DNA of 37,326 bases, taken from Candidatus Electrothrix gigas. Its GTDB lineage: Bacteria; Desulfobacterota; Desulfobulbia; Desulfobulbales; Desulfobulbaceae. Shown one piece after another: positions 23,719-30,573 of this stretch; positions within the stretch are counted from its first letter, which is position 1, and each line of letters opens with the position of its first letter. A program made the translations under genes and the position numbers. The notes beneath the pieces were generated by a model. That model made no database searches, had not been told where the DNA came from, and saw only the letters and a list, made by a program, of their open reading frames with translations. The stretch covers positions 1 to 37,326 of the forward strand of contig QYLO01000031.1 in the NCBI GenBank assembly GCA_022766165.1, read 5' to 3'.

Positions 23719-25488
23719 TCATCTATCAGCATACTGCATTGTGTACAAGCCTTTATATACACCATGCTCGGCCAACAGGCTCTCATGGGTACCTTCTTCC
23801 ACCAATCGTCCGTTCTGCATAACAATGATGCGGTCAGCATTTTTAATCGTAGACAGGCGATGCGCAATGACAATGGTAGTTCGATTTTTCATCAGATTAT
23901 CCAACGCCTTTTGCACCTTGCGTTCTGATTCCGTATCCAAAGCTGAAGTGGCCTCATCCAGTACCAAGATCGGTGCATCTTTAAGAATGGCCCGGGCAAT
24001 AGATATCCGCTGTCGTTGACCACCAGAAAGGCGGGTTCCTGATTCGCCGATCACTGTGTCAAAACCCTTTGACAAGTTTTTAATAAATTCTAGGGCAAAG
24101 GCAGCCTTAGCTGCTTGATAGATATCCTCATCTGTACTGTTGGGACTGCCGTAGCCGATATTATTACGTACAGTATCATTAAACAGGATGGTCTGCTGGG
24201 TGACGAGGGCAATCTGGTTGCGTAGAGAGTAAAGGGTCAGATCCCGAATATCATACCCATCAATACATACAGCTCCTTGAGTAACATCATGAAACCGTGG
24301 AATAAGACTGGAAAGGGTCGTTTTTCCGCCACCAGAGGGGCCAACAACGGCTAAGATCTCTCCCTGAACAACTTTAAGCTGAACATCTCGGAGTACAGGT
24401 TCGTTTTTTTCATAGGCAAAGGTGACCTTGTTAAAGGTAAGAGCGTTATGAAAGCGAGGCAATATTCTACTGTTTGGTTTTTCTTTGATTTCTGGTTCAA
24501 TATCCAGCAGATCAAAAATACGAATAGCCGCAGCCATACCAGACTGGATGGTCGAGTTGATCTTGCTCACCCCCTTAACTGGCTCATAGAGCATAATAAG
24601 GGCGGTAAGAAAAGACATAAAGGTACCTGGCGTTGAATTGCCGCCCAGTACCTGCATCCCGCCAAACCAAATAATTAAAGCCATACCAATACCGCCGAGA
24701 AATTCAATCAGAGGATGTGAAAGACTGCGGAACTTGGTTTCAGTCATCAGGGTATCAAACAGGTACTGCATTTTTTTATTAAACAGTTTCTTTTCATGTT
24801 CTTCCATACAGAATGCCTTAACGATCCGCATACCTCGAATGGTCTCGTTCAGAAAGTTACTGGCCTCTCCCATGCCTTGCTGATAGTTCGTGCTGATTTG
24901 ACGAAATTTTTTACCAAAAACCACGATAGGAACCGCAGCCATAGGAATAAAGATCAGCGAGATAAGAGCCAGTCGCCAGTCCATATAAAAGATAACACCG
25001 AGCAGACCGCATACGGTAAAAAAGTCTCGAAGCAGATGAATCAAGGCATGGGACACTGATCCCTGAAGCATACTGACATCATTCATGATTCTGGAGATGA
25101 GTTCACCTGTAGAATTCTTCTGATAAAATCCCATAGACAGGTTATTGAGATGACTGTAAATCCTGTTGCGAAGATCCTTGATAACGCATTGTCCAATCCA
25201 TTCAAGCAGGTAGGAGTAGATAAAATAAAAAATTCCCTTAATGAGAAAAATAGTCAGCAGGGCAAGGGGTAAAAGGATCAGCCATTCTTTGTTTTTTTCA
25301 TAAAATATTTCATCAAGTAATGGCTTAACCATATAGGCTTGAGCTGCGTTAAAGCCAGCAACAACAATCATTGCCAACATAGAAAAAATAAGTTTTTTTC
25401 TATAGGGCTGCAAAACCTGGTACAGGCGAGTGAGTATAATCTTATTTGTCATGGAATGGCAGTTATTTTCTGAAAATGCCTTGGGCAT
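23719..25488 (-). CDS. msbA: Lipid A export ABC transporter MsbA
   Basis: 589 residues, an ABC half-transporter with membrane and ATPase parts fused. Six helices occupy about residues 30-310. The nucleotide-binding domain has Walker A GPSGGGKT (383-390), signature LSGGQRQR (487-494), Walker B PILVLDE (506-512) and the H-loop in VIAHRLST. Length and sequence match MsbA, which flips lipid A-core across the inner membrane. GGAG eight bases before ATG 25488 supports this start; Met13 (25452) has no ribosome-binding site. It is the first gene of the minus-strand LPS series and is followed by the O-antigen ligase, which fits the order flip then ligate. A generic multidrug half-transporter is the alternative, less likely in this setting. 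Confidence 0.9.
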   Translation of the reverse strand: MPKAFSENNCHSMTNKIILTRLYQVLQPYRKKLIFSMLAMIVVAGFNAAQAYMVKPLLDEIFYEKNKEWLILLPLALLTIFLIKGIFYFIYSYLLEWIGQCVIKDLRNRIYSHLNNLSMGFYQKNSTGELISRIMNDVSMLQGSVSHALIHLLRDFFTVCGLLGVIFYMDWRLALISLIFIPMAAVPIVVFGKKFRQISTNYQQGMGEASNFLNETIRGMRIVKAFCMEEHEKKLFNKKMQYLFDTLMTETKFRSLSHPLIEFLGGIGMALIIWFGGMQVLGGNSTPGTFMSFLTALIMLYEPVKGVSKINSTIQSGMAAAIRIFDLLDIEPEIKEKPNSRILPRFHNALTFNKVTFAYEKNEPVLRDVQLKVVQGEILAVVGPSGGGKTTLSSLIPRFHDVTQGAVCIDGYDIRDLTLYSLRNQIALVTQQTILFNDTVRNNIGYGSPNSTDEDIYQAAKAAFALEFIKNLSKGFDTVIGESGTRLSGGQRQRISIARAILKDAPILVLDEATSALDTESERKVQKALDNLMKNRTTIVIAHRLSTIKNADRIIVMQNGRLVEEGTHESLLAEHGVYKGLYTMQYADR

Positions 25489-25861
25489 CTTAACAACTCC
25501 TAATGTGTTACTCCAGATGCTGGGAGCCTATATTATGCCTTGGCAAAGATCAAGTATTTTGACAGTAAGGTGCTGAGAAAAATAGCTGGGAGCAAAAGAG
25601 AACATAGAGTATACACAGGTTCTACAGAGAAGGTAAAGCTACAGGTTGAAGGTTTATCGTGGAGGGTGTAGAATATACTGCTGTTGTCTACGGTTTAGAA
25701 AATGGTCGGGATCACAAGATATGAAGTAATTCTCTTTGCCCAATGAATAATCCAGTCAATATTGATGAAAGTTACTCAATCTCAATACGTGGCACTTTCA
25801 TATAAAAGTATAAAATTTTGATCATTATTTTAATGAAATTTTTGAGCGGAGTTCTCTATTA
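25489..25861. other. Divergent intergenic region between msbA and the lipoprotein gene
   Basis: About 370 bases without a gene. It must hold the promoters for msbA (leftward) and the lipoprotein-pcm-yqaA unit (rightward), but no clear -35/-10 pair stands out for either. An AT-rich stretch lies at 25800-25845, just before the lipoprotein. Confidence 0.4.
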
Positions 25862-26257
25862 ATGCAACGTGTTATTTTTTCAAAACTTACCCCGTTTTTT
25901 GCTGCTTTTTTGCTCCTTGTTGGTTGTTCCTCAAAGCCAATTCGGCATCTGGCATCAGATGCGGCATTGATTAAACCGGGAAAATCCACGCGTCAAGATG
26001 TGGTGCGTTATCTGGGGCAACCTGACAGACGTCGAAGTCTTTCTCCTACAATGGAAGAGTATGTCTATTACAACGAAAGAGAAGGATTTTTAGCCGGTCT
26101 GCCCTATGTTGGTAATAAGATTGACCCAGCCAGTTATGAGATGATTCAGATAACTTTAGATGGCAACATGGTGACGGATTGCGATTTTTTGATCCACAAG
26201 GCAGATGATAGGGAGAAGGACAGGAGTGCTGATGTGATCGGGGATGAACTTCCGTGA
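25862..26257 (+). CDS. SmpA/BamE-domain lipoprotein
   Basis: 131 residues. Lipoprotein signal with lipobox LLVGC and lipidated Cys22. The mature domain has the SmpA/OmlA/BamE pattern: [25 protein letters not shown] (about 35-60), then the strand EEYVYYNER and a late strand [14 protein letters not shown]. True BamE belongs to the outer-membrane protein assembly complex; many small paralogues with this fold have no known role, so a BamE function is not claimed. GGAG lies upstream of ATG 25862 at rather long spacing. The stop overlaps the pcm GTG start (GTGA, 26254-26257), so translation of pcm is coupled to it. Confidence 0.75.
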   Translation: MQRVIFSKLTPFFAAFLLLVGCSSKPIRHLASDAALIKPGKSTRQDVVRYLGQPDRRRSLSPTMEEYVYYNEREGFLAGLPYVGNKIDPASYEMIQITLDGNMVTDCDFLIHKADDREKDRSADVIGDELP

Positions 26258-26910
26258 GTGCAAGAGTTCTCTCCTCCTGTGCCATTCATCGACAACGGAT
26301 GACGGAAACGCTGATAGAACGTGGTATTCAAGATCATGCGACCCTGCATGCTATGGCTGATATCCCACGGCATCAGTTTGTTGAAGATGCCATGCAGGCT
26401 CGGGCCTATGGCGATTTTCCGTTGCCTATTGGTTCCAACCAGACGATCTCTCAACCTATTGTTGTTGCTACAATGACTCAGGCTCTTCATCTTCAGGGGC
26501 ATGAACGGGTGTTAGAAATCGGGACAGGCTCTGGGTATCAGGCGGCTGTGCTTTCTCGGCTCTGTAGGCGGGTGTACACGGTGGAACGCATCCACTCCCT
26601 TCTTGGCAGGGCACGAAAGGTGTTTGATCAACTGCATTATTATAATATTATTTCCTGTATTGATGATGGCACGGTTGGCTGGCCTGAACAGGCGCCCTTT
26701 GATGCCATCTTAGTGACAGCGGGTGGCCCAAAAATTCCCAAGCCACTGATAGAGCAGTTGGCAGATCCGGGGAAAATGGTCATGCCTGTGGGAACGCAGG
26801 AAGAGCAGGAGTTGCATCTTCTGGAGAAACGAAATAGAAGAATTCGCATACAATCTATTGGGCATGTTCGCTTTGTCAATCTGATAGGGGAACATGGCTG
26901 GAGAGAATAA
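26254..26910 (+). CDS. pcm: Protein-L-isoaspartate O-methyltransferase
   Basis: 218 residues, full length. The enzyme uses S-adenosylmethionine to methylate L-isoaspartyl residues in damaged proteins, starting their repair to Asp. The SAM-binding motif [20 protein letters not shown] (about 86-104) is characteristic, as are [22 protein letters not shown] and the substrate-side [17 protein letters not shown]. Motif II-type [17 protein letters not shown] and the PVG strand follow. The start is GTG at 26254, overlapping the lipoprotein stop; no ATG fits the family N-terminus as well. It overlaps the next gene by 17 bases. Pcm is a cytosolic stress-repair enzyme; its link to the two envelope proteins in the unit is unclear. 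Confidence 0.94.
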   Translation: MSARVLSSCAIHRQRMTETLIERGIQDHATLHAMADIPRHQFVEDAMQARAYGDFPLPIGSNQTISQPIVVATMTQALHLQGHERVLEIGTGSGYQAAVLSRLCRRVYTVERIHSLLGRARKVFDQLHYYNIISCIDDGTVGWPEQAPFDAILVTAGGPKIPKPLIEQLADPGKMVMPVGTQEEQELHLLEKRNRRIRIQSIGHVRFVNLIGEHGWRE

Positions 26911-27646
26911 GGTGAAAAAGCAGATGGATATGAAAGAAAAGAAGAGCGGGACAGAGGAGAGAGAAGGCGAGATCCAGTTACAAAAGCCCGGCATGATACG
27001 CCGCCTGTACGACTGGATGTTGAGCTGGGCCGACAGTCCCTATGGACTTCATGCCCTTATCGTTATCGCATTTGTCGAATCCAGCTTTTTTCCGATACCT
27101 CCTGACGTGTTGCTGGTGGCTTTGGTTCTTGGAGCAACCACTCGTTGGTATAAATTTGCTGCCTGGTGTACTGTGGCCTCGGTAGTTGGCGGGCTGGCTG
27201 GTTACGGAATAGGTGTCTTTGGCTGGGAGACTATTGGACAGTGGATTGTCCAGCACATTGCCCATATGGAACTCACAGAAGTGGATGGCCGTTTGGATAT
27301 CGCCTTACCTTCCTATCTTATTGCCAGCATGGGCAGTTCCCTTGGCGGTGAATATCTGTTTCAGGTCTATGATCACTGGAATGCCTGGATTGTCTTTGTC
27401 TTTGGTCTGACCCCGTTGCCGTATAAATTAGTTACTATTACTGCTGGCGTGGCCCGAGTTGACCTTCCTGTTTTTTTGATTGCCTCAGTTTTGTCCAGAG
27501 CCTTACGTTTTTTTGTGGTAGCCTGGATTCTCAGCAAGTGGGGTAATCCAGCCAAGCGTTTTATTGATCGCTATTTTAATCTGCTCACCATTGCCTTTAT
27601 TGTGCTGTTGGTTGGGGGCTTTTTGATCTTGAAGGTGATTATGTGA
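26894..27646 (+). CDS. YqaA/DedA-type (VTT domain) membrane protein
   Basis: 250 residues. A charged Lys/Glu-rich N-tail (1-35) precedes the VTT/SNARE-associated domain. ALIVIAFVESSFFPIPPDVLLVALVL (about 54-79) carries the E-x4-P-x-PP motif of the YqaA branch, and FGLTPLPYKLVTITAGVARVDLPVFLIAS carries the second re-entrant element. The C-terminal helix is TIAFIVLLVGGFLILKVI. DedA/VTT proteins act in lipid or undecaprenyl-phosphate flipping at the inner membrane; the YqaA branch has no firm role. The ATG lies inside pcm (17-base overlap), so it is co-translated. A further small ORF starts at its stop codon (TGATG). Confidence 0.85.
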   Translation: MAGENKVKKQMDMKEKKSGTEEREGEIQLQKPGMIRRLYDWMLSWADSPYGLHALIVIAFVESSFFPIPPDVLLVALVLGATTRWYKFAAWCTVASVVGGLAGYGIGVFGWETIGQWIVQHIAHMELTEVDGRLDIALPSYLIASMGSSLGGEYLFQVYDHWNAWIVFVFGLTPLPYKLVTITAGVARVDLPVFLIASVLSRALRFFVVAWILSKWGNPAKRFIDRYFNLLTIAFIVLLVGGFLILKVIM

Positions 27647-27756
27647 TGGATAGCGAAAGAGTTCGTGAAATCAATGGCTGCTGCCGTAACCCCGAGTTTT
27701 TTAGCTGGATTGCTTGTCGAAAGTACAAAAAGTATTTTTTCAGGCAGTTGAGGTAG
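27646..27756 (+). CDS. Candidate 36-residue cysteine-containing small protein
   Basis: An ATG overlapping the yqaA-type stop codon (TGATG) opens a 36-codon frame: MDSERVREINGCCRNPEFFS, then an aromatic and strongly basic end with another Cys. The stop-start overlap would allow coupled translation. The C-terminal half is rich in Lys, Arg, Phe and Tyr, which could bind nucleic acid or a membrane surface. No homologue is recognised, and a frame this short can arise by chance, so the call rests on the coupling alone. Confidence 0.35.
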   Translation: MDSERVREINGCCRNPEFFSWIACRKYKKYFFRQLR

Positions 27757-27792
27757 TTGTTTCTTTTTTTTGCAATTTTAGTCTGTTTTTTC

Positions 27793-27820
27793 TTGACCAA
27801 AAAAATCTCACTGGTATTAT
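27793..27820 (+). promoter_or_regulatory. Sigma70 promoter of the tRNA gene
   Basis: TTGACC (27793-27798) and TATTAT (27815-27820), each one mismatch from consensus, with a 16-base spacer. Transcription would start near 27827, fourteen bases before the mature tRNA. Confidence 0.7.
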
Positions 27821-27840
27821 AGGTTGTTCATGTTGATTGG

Positions 27841-27917
27841 GGGCCTATAGCTCAGTTGGCTAGAGCCATCGGCTCATAACCGATAGGTCCTTGGTTCGAG
27901 TCCAAGTAGGCCCACCA
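27841..27917 (+). tRNA. tRNA with CAU anticodon (Met, or Ile2 read via lysidine)
   Basis: 77 bases that fold into a complete cloverleaf: acceptor GGGCCTA/TAGGCCC, D arm GCTC/GAGC, anticodon stem ATCGG/CCGAT around loop CTCATAA, T arm CTTGG/CCAAG with loop TTCGAGT, discriminator A and an encoded CCA tail. The anticodon is CAU. The first pair G-C excludes an initiator of the usual C-A mismatch type. C4-G69 and C5-G68 in the acceptor stem are the pairs that TilS favours in tRNA-Ile2, so the Ile(CAU) identity is possible; elongator Met is the other option. Confidence 0.93.
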
Positions 27918-27956
27918 ATTTTCCTTGTTTCCTTGAGGTTATTTAAAAAACAGGCG

Positions 27957-27977
27957 ATTGGGCAACACCCAATGCTT
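27957..27977 (+). terminator. Short terminator-like hairpin after the tRNA
   Basis: ATTGGG (27957-27962) pairs with CCCAAT (27968-27973) over a five-base loop, followed by GCTTTT and an AT-rich tract. Placed 40 bases past the tRNA it probably ends that transcript, though the stem is short. Confidence 0.5.
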
Positions 27978-28097
27978 TTGATAAATTTATTTTTTTTAAT
28001 TTTTTTTACGTCTTTTGAGTCCCCATACTTTGAGTAAAAAAATCTGCCTATACAGAGGACTTTCCTTGCATGGCAGCAGAGAACAAACGTCAATATA

Positions 28098-28140
28098 AGA
28101 GGTACACCCTGTACGGGCTGTGCCTCTTTTTCTTTTTATT
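28098..28140 (+). terminator. Strong terminator/attenuator hairpin abutting the nif3 start
   Basis: AGAGGTACA (28098-28106) pairs with TGTGCCTCT (28119-28127) with one G-U; inside, CCC pairs with GGG around a five-base loop. A T-rich run fills 28127-28139. It is a good intrinsic terminator ending two bases before the nif3 GTG at 28141. Confidence 0.75.
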
Positions 28141-28968
28141 GTGGTAAAAGTTCAGAGTATACTTGATATTCTTCAGGAGATTGCTCCTCTTGACCTTGCC
28201 CAGTCTTGGGATAATGTCGGTCTGCTTGTCGGCAATCCTGCTGGACAAGTCAGCTCAATTCTTCTTGCCTTAGATCCAACTACGGCCCTTCTTGCCAAGG
28301 CAGAGCAGTGCAATGCCGAGCTTATTATCACCCATCATCCGGCTCTTTTTCGTCCTTTAAAAAGCCTGCGTTCAGATTGCCCTACGGAAAAATTTCTCTT
28401 TGCGGCTGTGCAAGCAGGGCTTCATGTTATTGGTTGCCATACCAACCTTGATGCTGCCTGTGGTGGCGTGAATGATGTTTTGGCTCAACTGCTTGACCTA
28501 CAGAAGACTGTTCCCTTGCTACCCGACCGTCGTGCAGACAGCACAGAAGACTGTGGACAAAAAACCGGATTGGGCCGAATCGGAATGCTTGCAGAACCTG
28601 TCTTGCCAGAAATTTTTTTACAGCAACTAGAGCGTGCAATATCGCCTCCTTGGTTACTCGAAGCAGGGCCACGCCCTGATACCGTAGGGAAAGTCGCTGT
28701 CTGTGGCGGATCTTGCTCTGATGTTTCTGCAAAAGCCTTGGAGGCTGGAGCAGATGTATTTCTTACCTCTGAAGTAAAGCATGACATTGCTCGTTGGGCT
28801 GAAGAAGCTGGACTATGGCTGCTTGATGGCGGGCATTTTGCCACGGAATATCCTGCAATGGAGGGGTTGCGACAGCTCCTTGTTGCAAGGTTGAAGATGT
28901 CAGCAATGGATGTGCATGTTCAATGTGTCCAGCAGGAACCTCCGCTCCGTTTAGTTAGGGCGAGGTGA
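28141..28968 (+). CDS. Nif3-like dinuclear metal centre protein (DUF34/NIF3)
   Basis: 275 residues from GTG 28141; an in-frame GTG at 28120 lies inside the preceding hairpin and is less likely. The family start LDILQEIAPLDLAQSWDNVGLLVG is clear. Metal ligands are present: the HH of ELIITHHPALF, CHTNLDAACGGVND with His and Asp, and the C-terminal GGHFATEYPAMEGL with His and Glu. The middle has LGRIGMLAEP. NIF3/YbgI proteins are hexamers with a two-metal site; GTP cyclohydrolase-like and metal-homeostasis roles have been proposed. No ribosome-binding site is seen before the start. It opens the nif3, zinc-ribbon, RNase H, rnpB cluster known from other phyla such as Actinobacteria. Confidence 0.9.
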   Translation: MVKVQSILDILQEIAPLDLAQSWDNVGLLVGNPAGQVSSILLALDPTTALLAKAEQCNAELIITHHPALFRPLKSLRSDCPTEKFLFAAVQAGLHVIGCHTNLDAACGGVNDVLAQLLDLQKTVPLLPDRRADSTEDCGQKTGLGRIGMLAEPVLPEIFLQQLERAISPPWLLEAGPRPDTVGKVAVCGGSCSDVSAKALEAGADVFLTSEVKHDIARWAEEAGLWLLDGGHFATEYPAMEGLRQLLVARLKMSAMDVHVQCVQQEPPLRLVRAR

Positions 28969-29203
28969 GCAGAACCAGCAGCGTATCAGCATCAAGAATC
29001 ACTGAAAATTGGTTAAGATTATTCAAAATTATTTAAGATGAGGAAAAGATGGCAGTTTTTGTGCTGCTTTGCGAGTAAATTTGCGAGTAAAGCGAGTACA
29101 TCAGCTTTGAACAGCCTTGCCATCATTTTTTGATACTATTTTTTTCAATATTTAACGTGTTGACCTCTTTTATGGTCACCATTTGATACATGAGGAGTTT
29201 ACT
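28969..29203 (+). promoter_or_regulatory. Intergenic region before the zinc-ribbon gene
   Basis: About 235 bases with no gene. It holds three close copies of GCGAGTA (29071-29098) and a small stem TGACC/GGTCA (29161-29165 with 29174-29178) just before the ribosome-binding site of the zinc-ribbon gene. TTGACC at 29160 could be a -35, but no matching -10 is present. Confidence 0.3.
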
Positions 29204-29929
29204 TTGAAAGAAGATATCAGCGTGCTTATAGCCCTGCAGGAATTTGATACAGAACTTTTGGGTTTTGATCAAAAAATTGAAGAAAAAAAACAGGAATTGA
29301 TAGTACGTGAGCAGGCCATTGCCGACAAAGAAATCCTTGCTGTGCAATGCAGGGAAAAGGCAACAAAATTGGAGCAAAGCCAACGTGATATCAAGGCAGG
29401 AAGTCAGGATGCAGCAGAACGCATTAAGGATCGCCAGAGCAAAATGATGCAGGTGCAGACCAGCCGTGAGCATCAGGCCCTGCTTAAAGAAATCGAAGAT
29501 GCGAAAAAGACCATCAAGGATACCGAAGAACAGTTGCTTCAGGTCATGGAGCAGGTAGAGGCTGAAGAGGCAAAGGCAAAAGAGCTGGAAAATCTCTGTG
29601 CCGGCGAACAAAAGCTACTTACTGAGCAAACCAGCAAGGTAAATAAGGCTATTGAAAAGTTCAATAAACAACGTCTTGCTGTACAGGAAAAGCGGAATAA
29701 AATGGCTCAAAACGTTCCTTCTTCACGGCTAAAACGCTATGATAAGTTGCTCAAAAAACGAGAAGGACTGGCTGTTGTTCGGGTTATTGATGCGGTTTGT
29801 CAGGGTTGTTTTATGACCATACCGCCGCAGAAATATAATGATATTCGTATGGGAGAGCAGATCTTTTCCTGCCCGACCTGTCAGCGTACCCTGTATTACC
29901 TTCCTGAGACTGAAGAGGCTGATGCCTAA
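29204..29929 (+). CDS. C4 zinc-ribbon protein with long coiled coil (CdsZ/DUF164 family)
   Basis: 241 residues. The start is taken as TTG 29204 because GAGGAG lies five bases upstream; a TTG at 29183 is in frame but lacks a site. Residues 1-170 form an almost continuous coiled coil rich in Glu, Lys and Gln, with the family phrase VQTSREHQALLKEIEDAKK. The C-terminal zinc ribbon has VCQGCFMTIPPQ and FSCPTCQRTLYY, supplying the four Cys ligands. Proteins of this kind occur beside nif3 in many bacteria and resemble the chlamydial CdsZ and Helicobacter HP0958 proteins, which act as chaperone- or RNA-linked scaffolds; the role here is unknown. The next gene starts inside its stop region (ATG 29922). 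Confidence 0.87.
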   Translation: MKEDISVLIALQEFDTELLGFDQKIEEKKQELIVREQAIADKEILAVQCREKATKLEQSQRDIKAGSQDAAERIKDRQSKMMQVQTSREHQALLKEIEDAKKTIKDTEEQLLQVMEQVEAEEAKAKELENLCAGEQKLLTEQTSKVNKAIEKFNKQRLAVQEKRNKMAQNVPSSRLKRYDKLLKKREGLAVVRVIDAVCQGCFMTIPPQKYNDIRMGEQIFSCPTCQRTLYYLPETEEADA

Positions 29930-30183
29930 TTCTTCCTTAGACCAAGCTGCTCTTGCAACAGTTCTGGGAGATCAGCTCCCGGATGCTCTTCTAACAAAAA
30001 TCTTTCCAGATTATGCTGTTGCTGATCTATGCGTGTTCTCTTCGATAACAACGGTCAGGAGCTTGCAGCTCGTTCGCTTTACTTTAGTCAATGTACCAAT
30101 AATGTGGCAGAGTACAAGGCATTGCTCCTTGGGGTGCAGTCAGCCCTTGAGCTGGGCTGTAGAAAATTGGAGATCTTTTGGAG
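29922..30183 (+). pseudogene. Decayed RNase H (rnhA-like) gene
   Basis: An ATG at 29922, overlapping the zinc-ribbon stop, begins MPNSSLDQAALATVLGDQLP and runs to about 30030 in one frame. The sequence then jumps to another frame as VLFDNNGQELAARSLYFSQC followed by TNNVAEYKALLLGVQSALELGCRKLEIF, the typical centre of an RNase HI fold with the catalytic Glu of NNVAEY. Between the two parts the segment that should hold the first catalytic Asp (YTDG...RGNPG) is missing. After LEIF the expected Asp (normally S-D-S) and the rest of the fold are replaced by sequence leading into rnpB at 30194. So an internal deletion with frame change plus a 3' truncation have left one of the four acidic residues. 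It cannot encode an active RNase H. Confidence 0.7.
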
Positions 30184-30193
30184 TAATAAGTTT

Positions 30194-30566
30194 CAGGGCG
30201 GACGCATGATCGCTCCGGCTGTAAGTCTTTAAGCCGGTGAGGAAAGTCCGAACACCATAGGGCACGGTGGTTCTTAACAGGAACTTTGGGTAATCAAAGG
30301 AAAGTGCCACAGAAAAGACACCGCCGATGGAACGGGTAACCGTTCACAGGTAAGGTTGAAATGGTGAGGTAAGAGCTCACCGCCTTTATGGCGACATACA
30401 GGGCAGGGTAAACCCCACCGGGTGCAAGACCAAATAGGGAAACGCTTAAGGGCTGCTCGTCTAAAGTTTCCGGGTAGGTTGCACGAGGTGCCGGGCAACT
30501 GGCATCCCAGTCAAATGATCATGGCCTGCTTTGGCAGGAACAGAATTCGGCTTATAGTCCGCCCTG
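30194..30566 (+). ncRNA. rnpB: RNase P RNA (bacterial type A)
   Basis: 373 bases. The ends CAGGGCGGAC (30194-30203) and GTCCGCCCTG (30557-30566) pair perfectly as helix P1. Conserved region I GAGGAAAGTCCG follows at about 30239-30250, and conserved region V ACAGAATTCGGCTTAT is close to the 3' end at about 30540-30555. Both form the P4 core. GGGTAACCG and GGTAAACCCC-type loops and a purine-rich middle are as expected for type A. The RNA is the catalytic part of RNase P, trimming 5' leaders from tRNA precursors. It follows the decayed RNase H gene directly, and its T-run terminator overlaps the stop codon of the convergent DUF4105 gene. Confidence 0.96.
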
Positions 30567-30573
30567 TTTTTTT
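30557..30573 (+). terminator. rnpB 3' end with T-tract
   Basis: The 3' strand of helix P1 is followed at once by seven T (30567-30573). The run includes the TAA stop (complement of 30572-30574) of the minus-strand DUF4105 gene. Confidence 0.65.

Noticed and set aside
25784..25805. TGGCAC followed by TATA, resembling a sigma54 -24/-12 promoter before the lipoprotein gene
   Set aside because: The -12 element should be TTGC or close to it; only the -24 half fits.
27860..28093. Minus-strand frame of 77 codons ending GGPTWTRTKDLSVMSRWL
   Set aside because: It is the antisense of the tRNA and its flank, a well-known false gene pattern in annotations.
29071..29098. Three close copies of GCGAGTA upstream of the zinc-ribbon gene as a CRISPR-like or operator array
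   Set aside because: Units are short with irregular spacing (10 to 14 bases) and no spacers; simple local duplication explains them.
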